From assembly GCA_902470095.1 (NCBI GenBank), contig CABRFG010000031.1:1-26131 (forward strand): a stretch of DNA of 26,131 bases, in the 5' to 3' direction. The stretch comes from an uncultured Collinsella sp. GTDB lineage: Bacteria; Actinomycetota; Coriobacteriia; Coriobacteriales; Coriobacteriaceae. Shown here piece by piece: positions 15,145 through 22,634 of this stretch. Position 1 is the stretch's first letter; each line of letters starts with the position of its first letter. The translations under genes were made by a program, and so were the position numbers. Under the pieces are notes generated by a model. The model was not told the origin of the DNA. It did not search any database and saw only the letters and a list, made by a program, of their open reading frames with translations.

Positions 15145-16530
15145 CTAATCGATCTTGTTGTTGGTCAGACCGGCGCGGAACACGGTGGCGTCGCCATCGG
15201 CCTGGCTCGGATCGTAGAGGTTCAGGGCAGCCACGTACATGGCGGCAGCGGTGACCAGGTCGTCCTTGTAGGTGACCTCGTTGGGAGCATGAGCCTGAGA
15301 CTCGGCACCCGGGCCAAAGCCCACGCAGGGGATGCCGTAGCGGCCCTGGATGGAAACGCAGTTCGTGGAGAAGGTCCACTTGTCGCACAGCGGGCGACCG
15401 GTGCGCTTGTCCATGCTGGGCTCGCAGCCGATGCGCTCGTCACCAAACATGGCCTTGTGAGCGTCGACGAGGGCCTTGACGTGCGGGGCGGTCTCCTTGT
15501 TGATCCACGTGGGGAAGTAAGCCTCGGTCTCGTAGACCTCACCGGTCCAGGACGGACGGTCGTACATGTACATGGAGACCTTCACGTCGTCGCCGTACTT
15601 CTTGGCGGCCGGCAGGTTGCGGATCTCGTCCAAGCAGGACTCCCAGGTCTCGCCGGCGGTCATGCGGCGGTCGATGGAGATGGCGCAGGAATCGGCCACG
15701 GCGCAGCGGCTGGGGCTGGTGTAGAAGATCTGGCTGACGGTGCAGGTGCCGCGGCCCAGGAAGCGGGCGTCCTCGAAGTGCTCGGGGTTGTACTTGGGGT
15801 CGAGCATCTTGACGAGGCCCTTGATGTCGGTCGACTCGTCGCAGCCGTTGTTGTTGAGGGCACGGACGTCGGCGATGATGTCTGCCATCTTGTAAATGGC
15901 GTTATCGCCGCGGTCGGGAGCGGAGCCGTGGCAGGAGGTGCCGTGAACGTCAACGCGGATCTCCATGCGGCCGCGGTGACCGCGATAGATGCCACCGTCG
16001 GTGGGCTCGGTGGAAATGACGAACTCGGGCTTAATGCCGTCCTTGTTGTAGATGTACTGCCAGCACATGCCGTCGCAGTCCTCTTCCTGGACGGTGCCGA
16101 CGACCATGATCTTGTAGCCCTCGGGGATGAGGCCCATGTCCTTCATCATCTTGGCAGCGTAGGTAGCGGAAGCCATGCCACCCTCCTGGTCGGAGCCGCC
16201 GCGGCCGTAGATGATCTCGTCGGTCTCATAGCCCTCGTAGGGATCGGCGTCCCAGTTCTCGATGTTGCCGATGCCGACGGTGTCGATGTGGGAGTCGATG
16301 GCGATGATCTTGTCGCCCTCGCCCATAAAGCCCATGACGTTGCCCAGGCCGTCGACCTTGACCTCGTCATAGCCAAGGCTCTCCATCTCGGCCTTGATGC
16401 AGGCAACAACCTCGCCCTCCTCGCAGGACTCAGAGGGATGGGAGATCATGGCGCGCAGGAAGCGGGTCATGTCAGCACGATGAGACTCAGCAGCGGCCTT
16501 GATAGCGTCGAAATCGAGTTCTTTAGCCAT
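15145..16530 (-). CDS. ygeY: YgeY, M20-family metallopeptidase/deacylase
   Basis: 461-aa M20 zinc hydrolase of the YgeY type. Metal-site residues are recognisable: His81 and Asp83 in DSHIDTVG, Asp114 in GRGGSDQEGG, the Glu149-Glu150 pair in VQEED, STEPTD, and a C-terminal histidine in GAESQAHAPNE. A dimerisation lid domain follows CHGSAPDRGDNA. M20 enzymes cleave N-acyl, N-carbamoyl or peptide bonds; the substrate of YgeY is not established. The ATG at 16528-16530 has an AAAGG site. It lies between ygeX and ygeW, as in the E. coli cluster, and is about 50 residues longer than the shortest family members. Confidence 0.92.
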   Translation of the reverse strand: MAKELDFDAIKAAAESHRADMTRFLRAMISHPSESCEEGEVVACIKAEMESLGYDEVKVDGLGNVMGFMGEGDKIIAIDSHIDTVGIGNIENWDADPYEGYETDEIIYGRGGSDQEGGMASATYAAKMMKDMGLIPEGYKIMVVGTVQEEDCDGMCWQYIYNKDGIKPEFVISTEPTDGGIYRGHRGRMEIRVDVHGTSCHGSAPDRGDNAIYKMADIIADVRALNNNGCDESTDIKGLVKMLDPKYNPEHFEDARFLGRGTCTVSQIFYTSPSRCAVADSCAISIDRRMTAGETWESCLDEIRNLPAAKKYGDDVKVSMYMYDRPSWTGEVYETEAYFPTWINKETAPHVKALVDAHKAMFGDERIGCEPSMDKRTGRPLCDKWTFSTNCVSIQGRYGIPCVGFGPGAESQAHAPNEVTYKDDLVTAAAMYVAALNLYDPSQADGDATVFRAGLTNNKID

Positions 16531-16570
16531 TGTTCATAACCTTTCAAACGAAGGAATCTACCTGTGAGGT

Positions 16571-16597
16571 GGCGGAGCGATACCTATTTACTCCGCC
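16571..16597 (-). other. Stem-loop after ygeX
   Basis: Perfect 7-bp inverted repeat GGCGGAG (16571-16577) and CTCCGCC (16591-16597), 7 bp after the ygeX stop and before ygeY. There is no T-tract on the minus strand. A transcript-stabilising or attenuating hairpin is plausible. Confidence 0.45.
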
Positions 16598-16604
16598 CCA
16601 ACGA

Positions 16605-17819
16605 TTAGCAAGTGGGATATTCGCCTTCCCAAACAATGCGGCGATACTGGTCGGGATCGGTGTCGCCCTCGGTGGAGAAGCAGAGCACGGAGCTCGTCTT
16701 GTCCAGGCCGATGAGCTCCTTGAGCTCGGCGTACTCGGGATCGAGCATGAGGGTCTCGACCAGGCCGGTGGTCACAGCGCCGGACTCGCCGGAGATGACG
16801 CGCGGGTCGCCCTTCTCGGGAGCGCCCAGGGTGCGCATGCCGCGAGCGGTGACCCAGTCGGGGCAGGACACGAAGGCGGTGGCGTGGTTGCGCAGGATAT
16901 CCCAGCCCAGGATGTTGGGCTCACCGCAGCACAGACCGGCCATGATGGAGGGCATGTCGCCGTCCACGATGCGCGGGTCACCGTCGCCGGCGGCAGCGCC
17001 CTTGTACAGGCAGGCGGCAGGCGCGCACTCAACCACGACGAAGGTGGGCGGGTTATCGGGATACAGGTTGGTGAAGTAGCCCACCACGGCGCCGGCGAGC
17101 GAACCCACGCCAGCCTGGACAAACACGTGGGTCGGGCGGTTGATGGCCATCTCGCGCAGCTGCTCGGCAGCCTCGGAAGCCATGGTGCCGTAGCCCTCCA
17201 TGATCCAAGACGGGATCTTCTCGTAGCCCTCCCAGGCGGTGTCCTGAACGATGACGCCGCGCTCGCAGGCGTCGGCCTCAGCGGCGGCCATGCGCACGCA
17301 CTCGTCGTAGTTGACCTCTTCGATGGTCACCGTGGCGCCCTCGGCGGCGATGTTATCGAAGCGGGGCTTGGTGGAACCCTTGGGCATGTGCACGACGGCC
17401 TTCTGGCCCAGCTTGTTGGCAGCCCACGCCACGCCGCGGCCATGGTTGCCGTCGGTGGCGGTAAAGAAGGTAGCCTGGCCAAAGTCCTTGGCAAGCTGAT
17501 CGGAGGTCAGGTAATCGAAGGTGCAGTCGGCAACGTCCTTGCCGGTCTCGTCGGCAATATAGTTGGCCATGGCAAACGAGCCGCCCAGGACCTTAAAGGC
17601 GTTGAGGCCAAAGCGATAGCTCTCGTCCTTAACGCACAGGTTGGACAGGCCCAGGCGCGCGGCCTGACCGTCCAGGCGAGCAAGCGGAGTGACGGTGTAC
17701 TGGGGGAACGACTGGTGGAAGGCGCGGGCCTTCTTCACGTGGTCGAGGCTCATGATTCCCAAGTGCTTGTCATCGCTCTTGGGCATCGTGTTGCTCGCCC
17801 ACTGGATCTTATCGGCCAT
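16605..17819 (-). CDS. ygeX: Diaminopropionate ammonia-lyase YgeX
   Basis: PLP-dependent enzyme that converts D- or L-2,3-diaminopropionate to pyruvate and two ammonia. The 404-aa length is close to E. coli YgeX (398). The Schiff-base lysine is Lys76 in RFGLNAFKVLGGSFA, the substrate-handling aspartate lies in ATDGNHGRG (Asp123), and a glycine-rich phosphate loop, VQAGVGSLAGAVVG, follows. The ATG at 17817-17819 has an AAGGAG site. It is the first gene of the ygeX-ygeY-ygeW-arcC operon and faces a YheO-type regulator across a 277-bp divergent region. The pathway that would produce diaminopropionate here is unknown. Confidence 0.93.
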   Translation of the reverse strand: MADKIQWASNTMPKSDDKHLGIMSLDHVKKARAFHQSFPQYTVTPLARLDGQAARLGLSNLCVKDESYRFGLNAFKVLGGSFAMANYIADETGKDVADCTFDYLTSDQLAKDFGQATFFTATDGNHGRGVAWAANKLGQKAVVHMPKGSTKPRFDNIAAEGATVTIEEVNYDECVRMAAAEADACERGVIVQDTAWEGYEKIPSWIMEGYGTMASEAAEQLREMAINRPTHVFVQAGVGSLAGAVVGYFTNLYPDNPPTFVVVECAPAACLYKGAAAGDGDPRIVDGDMPSIMAGLCCGEPNILGWDILRNHATAFVSCPDWVTARGMRTLGAPEKGDPRVISGESGAVTTGLVETLMLDPEYAELKELIGLDKTSSVLCFSTEGDTDPDQYRRIVWEGEYPTC

Positions 17820-18096
17820 ACGGTGAACTCCTTAAGTCCTCTCTTGCCGGCCCCCGCATACGCGTTTCAGCCCATTCCCATTCATACGACTGAACTTTTA
17901 TGTGGATGCCAAACAAAAAGTTTGTTAGTAATGTTCTATCACACTTTTTGATTGGTATACCTAACGAATTGTTTGTTGCCGCAATCGGTACTTTTTCGCC
18001 GCCGAACGGTCATGAATTGCCTTGTTGATGGATTTGTTTGCGGTCATGTGTGGTTTATGGCACAGTGAGCCCAAACTAATTTTTAGGAAGGCACCT
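17820..18096. promoter_or_regulatory. Divergent control region between ygeX and the regulator gene
   Basis: 277 bp of lower-GC DNA. It contains a perfect palindrome CAAAC-AAAAA-GTTTG (17910-17924), a perfect GGTATACC (17954-17961), and recurring GTTTGTT-type motifs (17920-17926, 17971-17977, and TTGTTTG at 18034-18040). No clean sigma-70 promoter can be fixed for either direction. The repeats are candidate binding sites for the adjacent regulator. Confidence 0.45.
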
Positions 18097-18750
18097 ATGA
18101 CCCCCGCACAGATTGAGTTTTATAAGCGCCTTGCACACGGCTTGGCGCTCCAATTTGGCCCCAACTGCGAAATCGTCGTCCACGATCTGGAGACCGAGGA
18201 CGTGGACCACTCCATCGTAGTGATCGAAAACGGCCACGTCAGCGGACGCAAACTGGGTGACGGCCCCAGCCATATCGTGTTTGAGTCCATGCACGAGGGC
18301 GCCACCGACGTACACGACCGCGAGCCGTACCTCACTAAAACCGCTGACGGCAAGCTGCTCAAATCGTCGACGATCTTTATCCGCAACGACGAGGGCAAGC
18401 CCGTCGGCATTTTGGGCATTAACTTTGACATTACGCTCATGAAGGCTTTTGAGCGCTCGCTCGATGCCTTTACCGGCACCGGCGGCACGGGCTATACCGA
18501 GCCCGAGCCCATTACCAAGAACATCGGCGACCTGCTCGAGGACCTGCTGCACGAGTGCGAGCAGTTTGTGGGCAAGCCCGCGGCACTCATGACCAAAGAC
18601 GAGCGCATTCGTGCCATTGGCTACCTCGACCGTCGCGGCGCCTTCCTCATTTCCAAGTCGAGCGAGCGCGCCTGTGAGTTCTTTGGCATCTCCAAGTACA
18701 GCTTCTATAGCTACCTCAATGAGGCCAAGGCGGCGGCCGGCGACAAGTAG
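18097..18750 (+). CDS. YheO/DauR-type PAS-HTH transcriptional regulator
   Basis: 217-aa cytosolic DNA-binding protein. The N-terminal YheO-like PAS domain shows FGPNCEIVVHDLETEDVDHS, KSSTIFIRNDEGKPVGILGI and NFDITL. The C-terminal helix-turn-helix shows RRGAFLISKSSERACEFFGI followed by SKYSFYSYLNEA. DauR, a relative, represses D-arginine catabolism in Pseudomonas, so an amino-acid-like effector is plausible. ATG at 18097 is chosen because AGGAAGG precedes it and the domain begins there; an upstream ATG lacks a ribosome-binding site. Being divergent from ygeX makes control of that operon the best inference. Confidence 0.88.
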   Translation: MTPAQIEFYKRLAHGLALQFGPNCEIVVHDLETEDVDHSIVVIENGHVSGRKLGDGPSHIVFESMHEGATDVHDREPYLTKTADGKLLKSSTIFIRNDEGKPVGILGINFDITLMKAFERSLDAFTGTGGTGYTEPEPITKNIGDLLEDLLHECEQFVGKPAALMTKDERIRAIGYLDRRGAFLISKSSERACEFFGISKYSFYSYLNEAKAAAGDK

Positions 18751-18752
18751 GC

Positions 18753-18791
18753 ACTCGCCTGGATTGCCCCTCCCCTTTTGGGCGCGAGTTC
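18753..18791 (+). terminator. Possible terminator after the regulator
   Basis: Outer stem ACTCGC (18753-18758) with GCGAGT (18784-18789) and inner stem GCCC with GGGC, starting 2 bp after the regulator stop. Only a short T-rich stretch (TTCT) follows, so termination is plausible but weakly supported. Confidence 0.4.
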
Positions 18792-18833
18792 TGGAAAGCA
18801 CGAATCCAAGACCGAGCCGCTTGGGAAGTTCCA

Positions 18834-18839
18834 TATAAT
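18834..18839 (+). promoter_or_regulatory. Consensus -10 box upstream of the membrane protein gene
   Basis: A perfect TATAAT lies 35 bp before the start codon at 18874. No good -35 is present at 16-18 bp, so activation or a weak -35 is implied. Confidence 0.45.
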
Positions 18840-18873
18840 CGATGTCATTAGTATTTCGAAAGGATGGGACAGA

Positions 18874-19863
18874 ATGGCGTTGAGCAAGGCATCATGCACC
18901 GGTCGCGGATTGATTCCGGCAATTGGTGGACATGTGCACCGCATGTTCGATGAGGGTGAAGACGACCTGTTTTCGCTGAGCCTTGACGATGTGATGGATG
19001 ATCGCCCGTGGACCGCCGACGAACTCATGGGCGGCGGCGGGGCTCGCCCGTCAAGCCCCAATCCCGCACTTGCGCCTAAGACCGCATCTGCGCCGACTCC
19101 TGCGCAGCCGCCTGTTTCGACGCCCGCGTCTACGCCCGCACCCACTTCGGCGCCCACGCCCGCTCCCCGCCCCGCAAGCGACCCGTCCGAGACGGCGGCA
19201 TTTCTCGCTGCAGCGACGCAGGGCAAATCGGCCGACAGCACCGTTATGTACAGCGCCCAGCAGTTGCCTGTTCCTGCGGTACGCAAGTCTCCGGTCACAA
19301 GGCTCGATGAGCCCATTGCCCGTCAGGTTGCCTACGATTCCTGGGCTGCAGCCGATCTGGATGAGACCTCTACCGGCATGCCGGCGCTCGACGTTCCAGT
19401 TAACCCGCTTTTTGCCGCCAACACGAGCGCCGCGGACTATGAGGGCGGTGCGGCATATTCCGATTATTCCGATGACTATGCTGGCACCAGTCGCATCGAG
19501 ACCGAGGATTATGGCACTGCATCGAGTGATTATCTCAACGATTCGTACGCTACCACGCCTGCACCGGAATATGACCCGGAGGCCGCGCCCGCACCGGCGT
19601 ATACCAAAAGCACGGGCGAAGAGCGCTTCGCCGATTATTACGCCGAGGAAAAGGCGCTGCGTTTCTCGGAATTTCCGCAGGCAGTCAAGGTTGCCTTTAT
19701 CGCCATTATCATTGCCCTGCTCGGTGTCATTGCGTTTGAGGGATTCCAGCTGTTCCGCGGCCCCACCCAAGCGGAGTCGGAGACCCAGCAAAAAGAGGAC
19801 GATAACCAGTACCTGGACATCAACACCCTCAAGGGCGACCCCAACGACGAGGACGACGAGTAG
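18874..19863 (+). CDS. Single-span membrane protein with disordered N-terminal domain, unknown function
   Basis: 329-aa protein that I do not recognise. Residues 1-55 are soluble and acidic (FDEGEDDLFSLSLDDVMDDR). About 58-103 is a Pro/Ala/Ser/Thr-rich low-complexity linker. A Tyr/Asp-rich region (DYEGGAAYSDYSDDYAG and following) comes later. One hydrophobic span, VKVAFIAIIIALLGVIAFEG, lies at about 270-292, and a short acidic tail ends DPNDEDDE. There is no signal peptide, so the long N-terminal part is probably cytoplasmic. ATG at 18874 is preceded by AAAGGA; an upstream TTG is not supported. It has its own -10 box and terminator, so it is monocistronic. Confidence 0.75.
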   Translation: MALSKASCTGRGLIPAIGGHVHRMFDEGEDDLFSLSLDDVMDDRPWTADELMGGGGARPSSPNPALAPKTASAPTPAQPPVSTPASTPAPTSAPTPAPRPASDPSETAAFLAAATQGKSADSTVMYSAQQLPVPAVRKSPVTRLDEPIARQVAYDSWAAADLDETSTGMPALDVPVNPLFAANTSAADYEGGAAYSDYSDDYAGTSRIETEDYGTASSDYLNDSYATTPAPEYDPEAAPAPAYTKSTGEERFADYYAEEKALRFSEFPQAVKVAFIAIIIALLGVIAFEGFQLFRGPTQAESETQQKEDDNQYLDINTLKGDPNDEDDE

Positions 19864-19896
19864 CGAGGGCTGAAGGCGGCCGCAGGATCCCGCATC

Positions 19897-19922
19897 CAGC
19901 ACCAGCTTCTAAGTGCTGTTTT
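19897..19922 (+). terminator. Intrinsic terminator after the membrane protein gene
   Basis: CAGCAC (19897-19902) pairs with GTGCTG (19913-19918), followed directly by TTTTGT. It lies 34 bp after the stop codon at 19863. Confidence 0.65.
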
Positions 19923-19933
19923 GTCATCCAGCT

Positions 19934-20065
19934 ACACTTTTCCGGATAATTTGCCTATCGAATTTGACACTTTTCCGAAGTTTTAAGGTGCCTATTTCGA
20001 CACTTTTCCGTACTTTTACACGGCTGATTTCGACACTTTTCCGGATGAAAGCCGAATAATCACTT
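19934..20065. repeat. Four direct repeats with an exact 33-bp period
   Basis: The core ACACTTTTCCG starts at 19934, 19967, 20000 and 20033, exactly 33 bp apart each time. The flanks are partly conserved (TTTCG or TTTG before, GGAT or TAC after), but the rest of the unit diverges. No ORF crosses it convincingly. The multiple terminal repeats of IS21-family elements are one possible origin; a multi-site protein-binding array is another. No transposase is nearby. Confidence 0.7.
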
Positions 20066-20075
20066 GGGAAACCAA

Positions 20076-20105
20076 CGCCATCCGCGCGTCATTTCGCGGA
20101 TGGCG
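20076..20105 (+). terminator. Strong inverted repeat, possible terminator
   Basis: Perfect 11-bp stem CGCCATCCGCG (20076-20086) and CGCGGATGGCG (20095-20105) with an 8-nt loop, followed by CTTGATTTCT. It lies just after the 33-bp array. It could be a terminator or the relic of a mobile-element end. Confidence 0.45.
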
Positions 20106-20115
20106 CTTGATTTCT

Positions 20116-20145
20116 GTCCGTACACGTTGAGTCCGTACACGTTGA
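20116..20145. repeat. Perfect 15-bp tandem duplication
   Basis: GTCCGTACACGTTGA occurs twice head to tail (20116-20130 and 20131-20145), upstream of the 140-aa gene. It could be a duplicated operator half or a replication slip. Confidence 0.7.
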
Positions 20146-20276
20146 TAGACTCCATCTTGCCCGCAAGGAGCGGGCGCGTTTTATCCAGAGTCGGGGTAGA
20201 GAGTTGGCTCCACGATCCCGACGCCAACCGGCCAAGAGACACGGTGGCCCTGCCAACATCGATGAAAGGAGTCCGT

Positions 20277-20699
20277 ATGGACAATTTCTCCGTGCGCAGT
20301 GAGCGCAACTTCCACAACCTGGCAGCCCAGCCAAAACGAATGCATCTTCTGGACAAGCAGAACGGCTACGCCTCGGCCATGGTCAAGAGCAGCCTCTCCC
20401 ACCAGATGCGCTTCACGGTGCAAAAGCTCGAGAAAGAGTTCTGCGTTGCCGGCGACCCGCATGTGTTGCAGATCAAACTGTCCGGAGACGATTCGCGTGA
20501 GCCGTCTAGCTGGGAGCGGTTTGCCGATGGCGCGTGCGTTGCGGGCGGGTCGAGCATCTTTGCCCGCGAGTGCTTCTGCGAGGGCGCCGAGGTATTCCTG
20601 GATCTGTGCCGCGACGCCGTACGCGCGGCCGAGCTGCACCAGTGGAGTCAGAGGGAGTACGAGCTGTTGAGCGCCGCGCGTGGGGTTGCGGGGATGTAG
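20277..20699 (+). CDS. Hypothetical protein, 140 aa
   Basis: Not recognised. The product begins MDNFSVRSERNFHNLAAQPK and is soluble with mixed charge. It contains SHQMRFTVQKLEKEF, a cysteine pair in ARECFCEGAEVFLDLCRD, and a helical C-terminus, RAAELHQWSQREYELLSAAR. The ATG at 20277 follows an AAAGGAG site; an in-frame ATG at 20262 lacks one. It stands alone, preceded by repeats and followed 9 bp later by a strong hairpin. The codon choice is GC-rich like the chromosomal genes around it. No function is proposed. Confidence 0.7.
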   Translation: MDNFSVRSERNFHNLAAQPKRMHLLDKQNGYASAMVKSSLSHQMRFTVQKLEKEFCVAGDPHVLQIKLSGDDSREPSSWERFADGACVAGGSSIFARECFCEGAEVFLDLCRDAVRAAELHQWSQREYELLSAARGVAGM

Positions 20700-20708
20700 G
20701 CAGACGCA

Positions 20709-20735
20709 GGCGGCGTGCAGCCGTTGCACGCCGCC
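20709..20735 (+). terminator. Strong hairpin after the 140-aa gene
   Basis: Perfect 11-bp stem GGCGGCGTGCA (20709-20719) and TGCACGCCGCC (20725-20735) with a 5-nt loop, 9 bp after the stop. There is no T-tract, so it may act as a Rho-independent terminator only weakly or protect the mRNA 3' end. Confidence 0.5.
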
Positions 20736-20750
20736 GCTCAGGCCACGCGA

Positions 20751-20786
20751 TGTCAAAAGACTGACACTTGTGTATGCCTTTTGACA
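20751..20786. repeat. 9-bp inverted repeat
   Basis: TGTCAAAAG (20751-20759) and CTTTTGACA (20778-20786) form a perfect inverted repeat with an 18-bp spacer. It lies in the 285-bp convergent non-coding gap between the 140-aa gene and the 549-aa gene, at the possible border of the restriction-modification-like island. Confidence 0.6.
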
Positions 20787-20938
20787 GTCCGAAAGCGCTA
20801 GCGAAGTTCATTGATGCCGCGGCTAGACGCGCAGCAGTAAAGAGATGCTGAATACAAATCGCACCCATCTCCAATGGATCCAACACGTCAAAATAAGCAC
20901 AGATACCCGAGCGCTTATGCTACATGGAAGCACAGAGA

Positions 20939-20977
20939 GGCCCGCGTTCCGAACCACCACAGCTCGGAAAGCGGGCC
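20939..20977 (-). terminator. Terminator-like hairpin after the 549-aa gene
   Basis: Outer stem GGCCCGC/GCGGGCC and inner stem TTCCGA/TCGGAA, 7 bp beyond the stop of the 549-aa gene. The tail on the minus strand is only TCTCTG, so termination strength is uncertain. Confidence 0.55.
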
Positions 20978-20984
20978 CCAGCAA

Positions 20985-22634
20985 CTAATTCTTTTCGGAT
21001 AATCCCAATCCAGTAATCTCCTGATAGCGCCGCTTCAACGTATACGCATCGGGAAGCCTAGAGATCCTCTGATGAATCAACTCATTAAAATCCGCCAGAT
21101 TTCCGATTACGACATCGATGCCGCCAGCAGCGTTGAGCAAATCGACGTACGTCATAAAGCGAAACTCGAACGGAATGCCCTCGATTTCCTTTGTGCATCC
21201 ATCATGAAAGTCAATCAGTCTCGAAACGTCATGGGCAACGTACGTGACTCTAACGGTCATGTCGTAGGGTTCGTTGCGCAACTTCGCCTCGTGCTCGTGG
21301 TAGCGCACAGTTTCATGCAGGGAGTTAATGTGCGCCTGAATGTACTCATCCCGCAGACCGCCACCGTGTGCCTCATAGGCCTCGATATGTGCACGATTTG
21401 AAAGGTCCAAGTATTCAACATCGCCATATTTGCGCCCCGAAGCGTTCGTCTCGTTCACGGAAGAGCCGAGACCCCTTGCGAACCAGCCCTCTTCCGGATG
21501 AATGCAGCGGGTAAGGAAATCTACCAGCCTCTGATCGAGAACGCCCTTGGTTAAACTGTTTGAGATCCCCACGCGCTTGACAAAAGCCTTGATGGAATCG
21601 ACGCCGATCGGCTCCAAAGGCGTCTTCGTTTGACGAGAATCGGCAATGAGAATCAAATAACAACGAATAATGTGAGCAACGCGTCTTCTCGTCGTGTAGG
21701 GCAACTCTGCCAGAATGCTAAAGACATCGGCAAGCAGAATCGAGCCGTTCCCAGTCTGCCGGGAGAGTTTCGTTTCGGCCCATGCTTCGTCAAGTGAATA
21801 GACGGACTTGGCGTTGTTGAGGTATGGATTCTCCTGAGTGGGATGATACATGGAGTTCCAAAGCGCCTTTACATTGCTCGAACGGGGCGTGCATTCGTAA
21901 ATCGCCCTGCCGGGGAATCTGTCAACCATCTCAAGCGTAAGCAACTCAAAGTAGAGCATAAACTGGTACGGCTCAAAAGGAATGAGGCCCAAGTCGATAA
22001 CATCGTCGGCAAGCGTATCGCATCTCGAGAACGATCCGAGAAGGCCTCGGAAAGTTTCTCCAGCGACGTCAGGTTCGATATCACCAAACAGGGCGGCGAC
22101 GTCTGAAACGTCAGTTTCATGTATTCCGGCTATCCTCTCAGAGCCGAAGGGCGGGTCAATACCGATAGAACTGATTACAGCATTGATGGCGTCGAAAGTT
22201 GCGGCAGGAACGTTAAGAATGCCTCTAATCCTATCGAGACCGAGGTGTTGCTCCACGACAAGGGTACGAATGAGCGGAGCACAGCCAATCAAAGCGATTG
22301 CATGACTCCTTGCCATGAACTGCTTCTCCTCGAGTTTTTCTTCGAGCTTGAAGTAGCCGTTCGCGAGCTCTTCCATTCCATGGTCGACGCCAACCGCGGC
22401 GCTAATGACGTCCTTCAATTCCTTTGAGGGACTATCGTAGTTCTCAAGCCAAAAGCTCCACATCTCGCCGAAGCGATCGGAGATCTCTTCGGCGGGAATC
22501 CTGGATTCCTCAGGGCCGTTCTCGTAATAGTCCGCAACCTGAATCGCGGCGCTTTCCATCGAGTTCGGATCTATAGGCAGGGACGCCGCCAGAAGCGCTT
22601 CGCATATTTCAGAAATGTTTGCACTGCTACTCAT
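20985..22634 (-). CDS. Unrecognised 549-aa protein, candidate restriction or effector partner
   Basis: Not recognised. It is a soluble, charged, probably largely helical protein without signal peptide or membrane spans. The C-terminal third has a conserved look, with HIEAYEAHGGGLRDEYIQAH, VTYVAHDVSRLIDFHDGCTK and GIPFEFRFMTYVDLLNAAGG. I see no clear PD-(D/E)xK, HNH, GIY-YIG or PLD motif. Its ATG overlaps the last 8 nt of the HTH gene (ATGAGTAG), so translation is coupled. Divergence from a cytosine methyltransferase suggests a restriction endonuclease of unknown fold. A non-nuclease defence or regulatory effector is the alternative. Codon use is less GC-biased than in the ribosomal genes, hinting at transfer. 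Confidence 0.8.
   Translation of the reverse strand: MSSSANISEICEALLAASLPIDPNSMESAAIQVADYYENGPEESRIPAEEISDRFGEMWSFWLENYDSPSKELKDVISAAVGVDHGMEELANGYFKLEEKLEEKQFMARSHAIALIGCAPLIRTLVVEQHLGLDRIRGILNVPAATFDAINAVISSIGIDPPFGSERIAGIHETDVSDVAALFGDIEPDVAGETFRGLLGSFSRCDTLADDVIDLGLIPFEPYQFMLYFELLTLEMVDRFPGRAIYECTPRSSNVKALWNSMYHPTQENPYLNNAKSVYSLDEAWAETKLSRQTGNGSILLADVFSILAELPYTTRRRVAHIIRCYLILIADSRQTKTPLEPIGVDSIKAFVKRVGISNSLTKGVLDQRLVDFLTRCIHPEEGWFARGLGSSVNETNASGRKYGDVEYLDLSNRAHIEAYEAHGGGLRDEYIQAHINSLHETVRYHEHEAKLRNEPYDMTVRVTYVAHDVSRLIDFHDGCTKEIEGIPFEFRFMTYVDLLNAAGGIDVVIGNLADFNELIHQRISRLPDAYTLKRRYQEITGLGLSEKN

Noticed and set aside
18778..18873. TTG-started N-terminal extension of the membrane protein
   Set aside because: It would run through the TATAAT box and lacks a ribosome-binding site; the ATG at 18874 has one.
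19934..20065. 33-bp array as a CRISPR
   Set aside because: Only an 11-bp core is conserved, spacers are not of normal length relative to repeats, and no cas genes are present.
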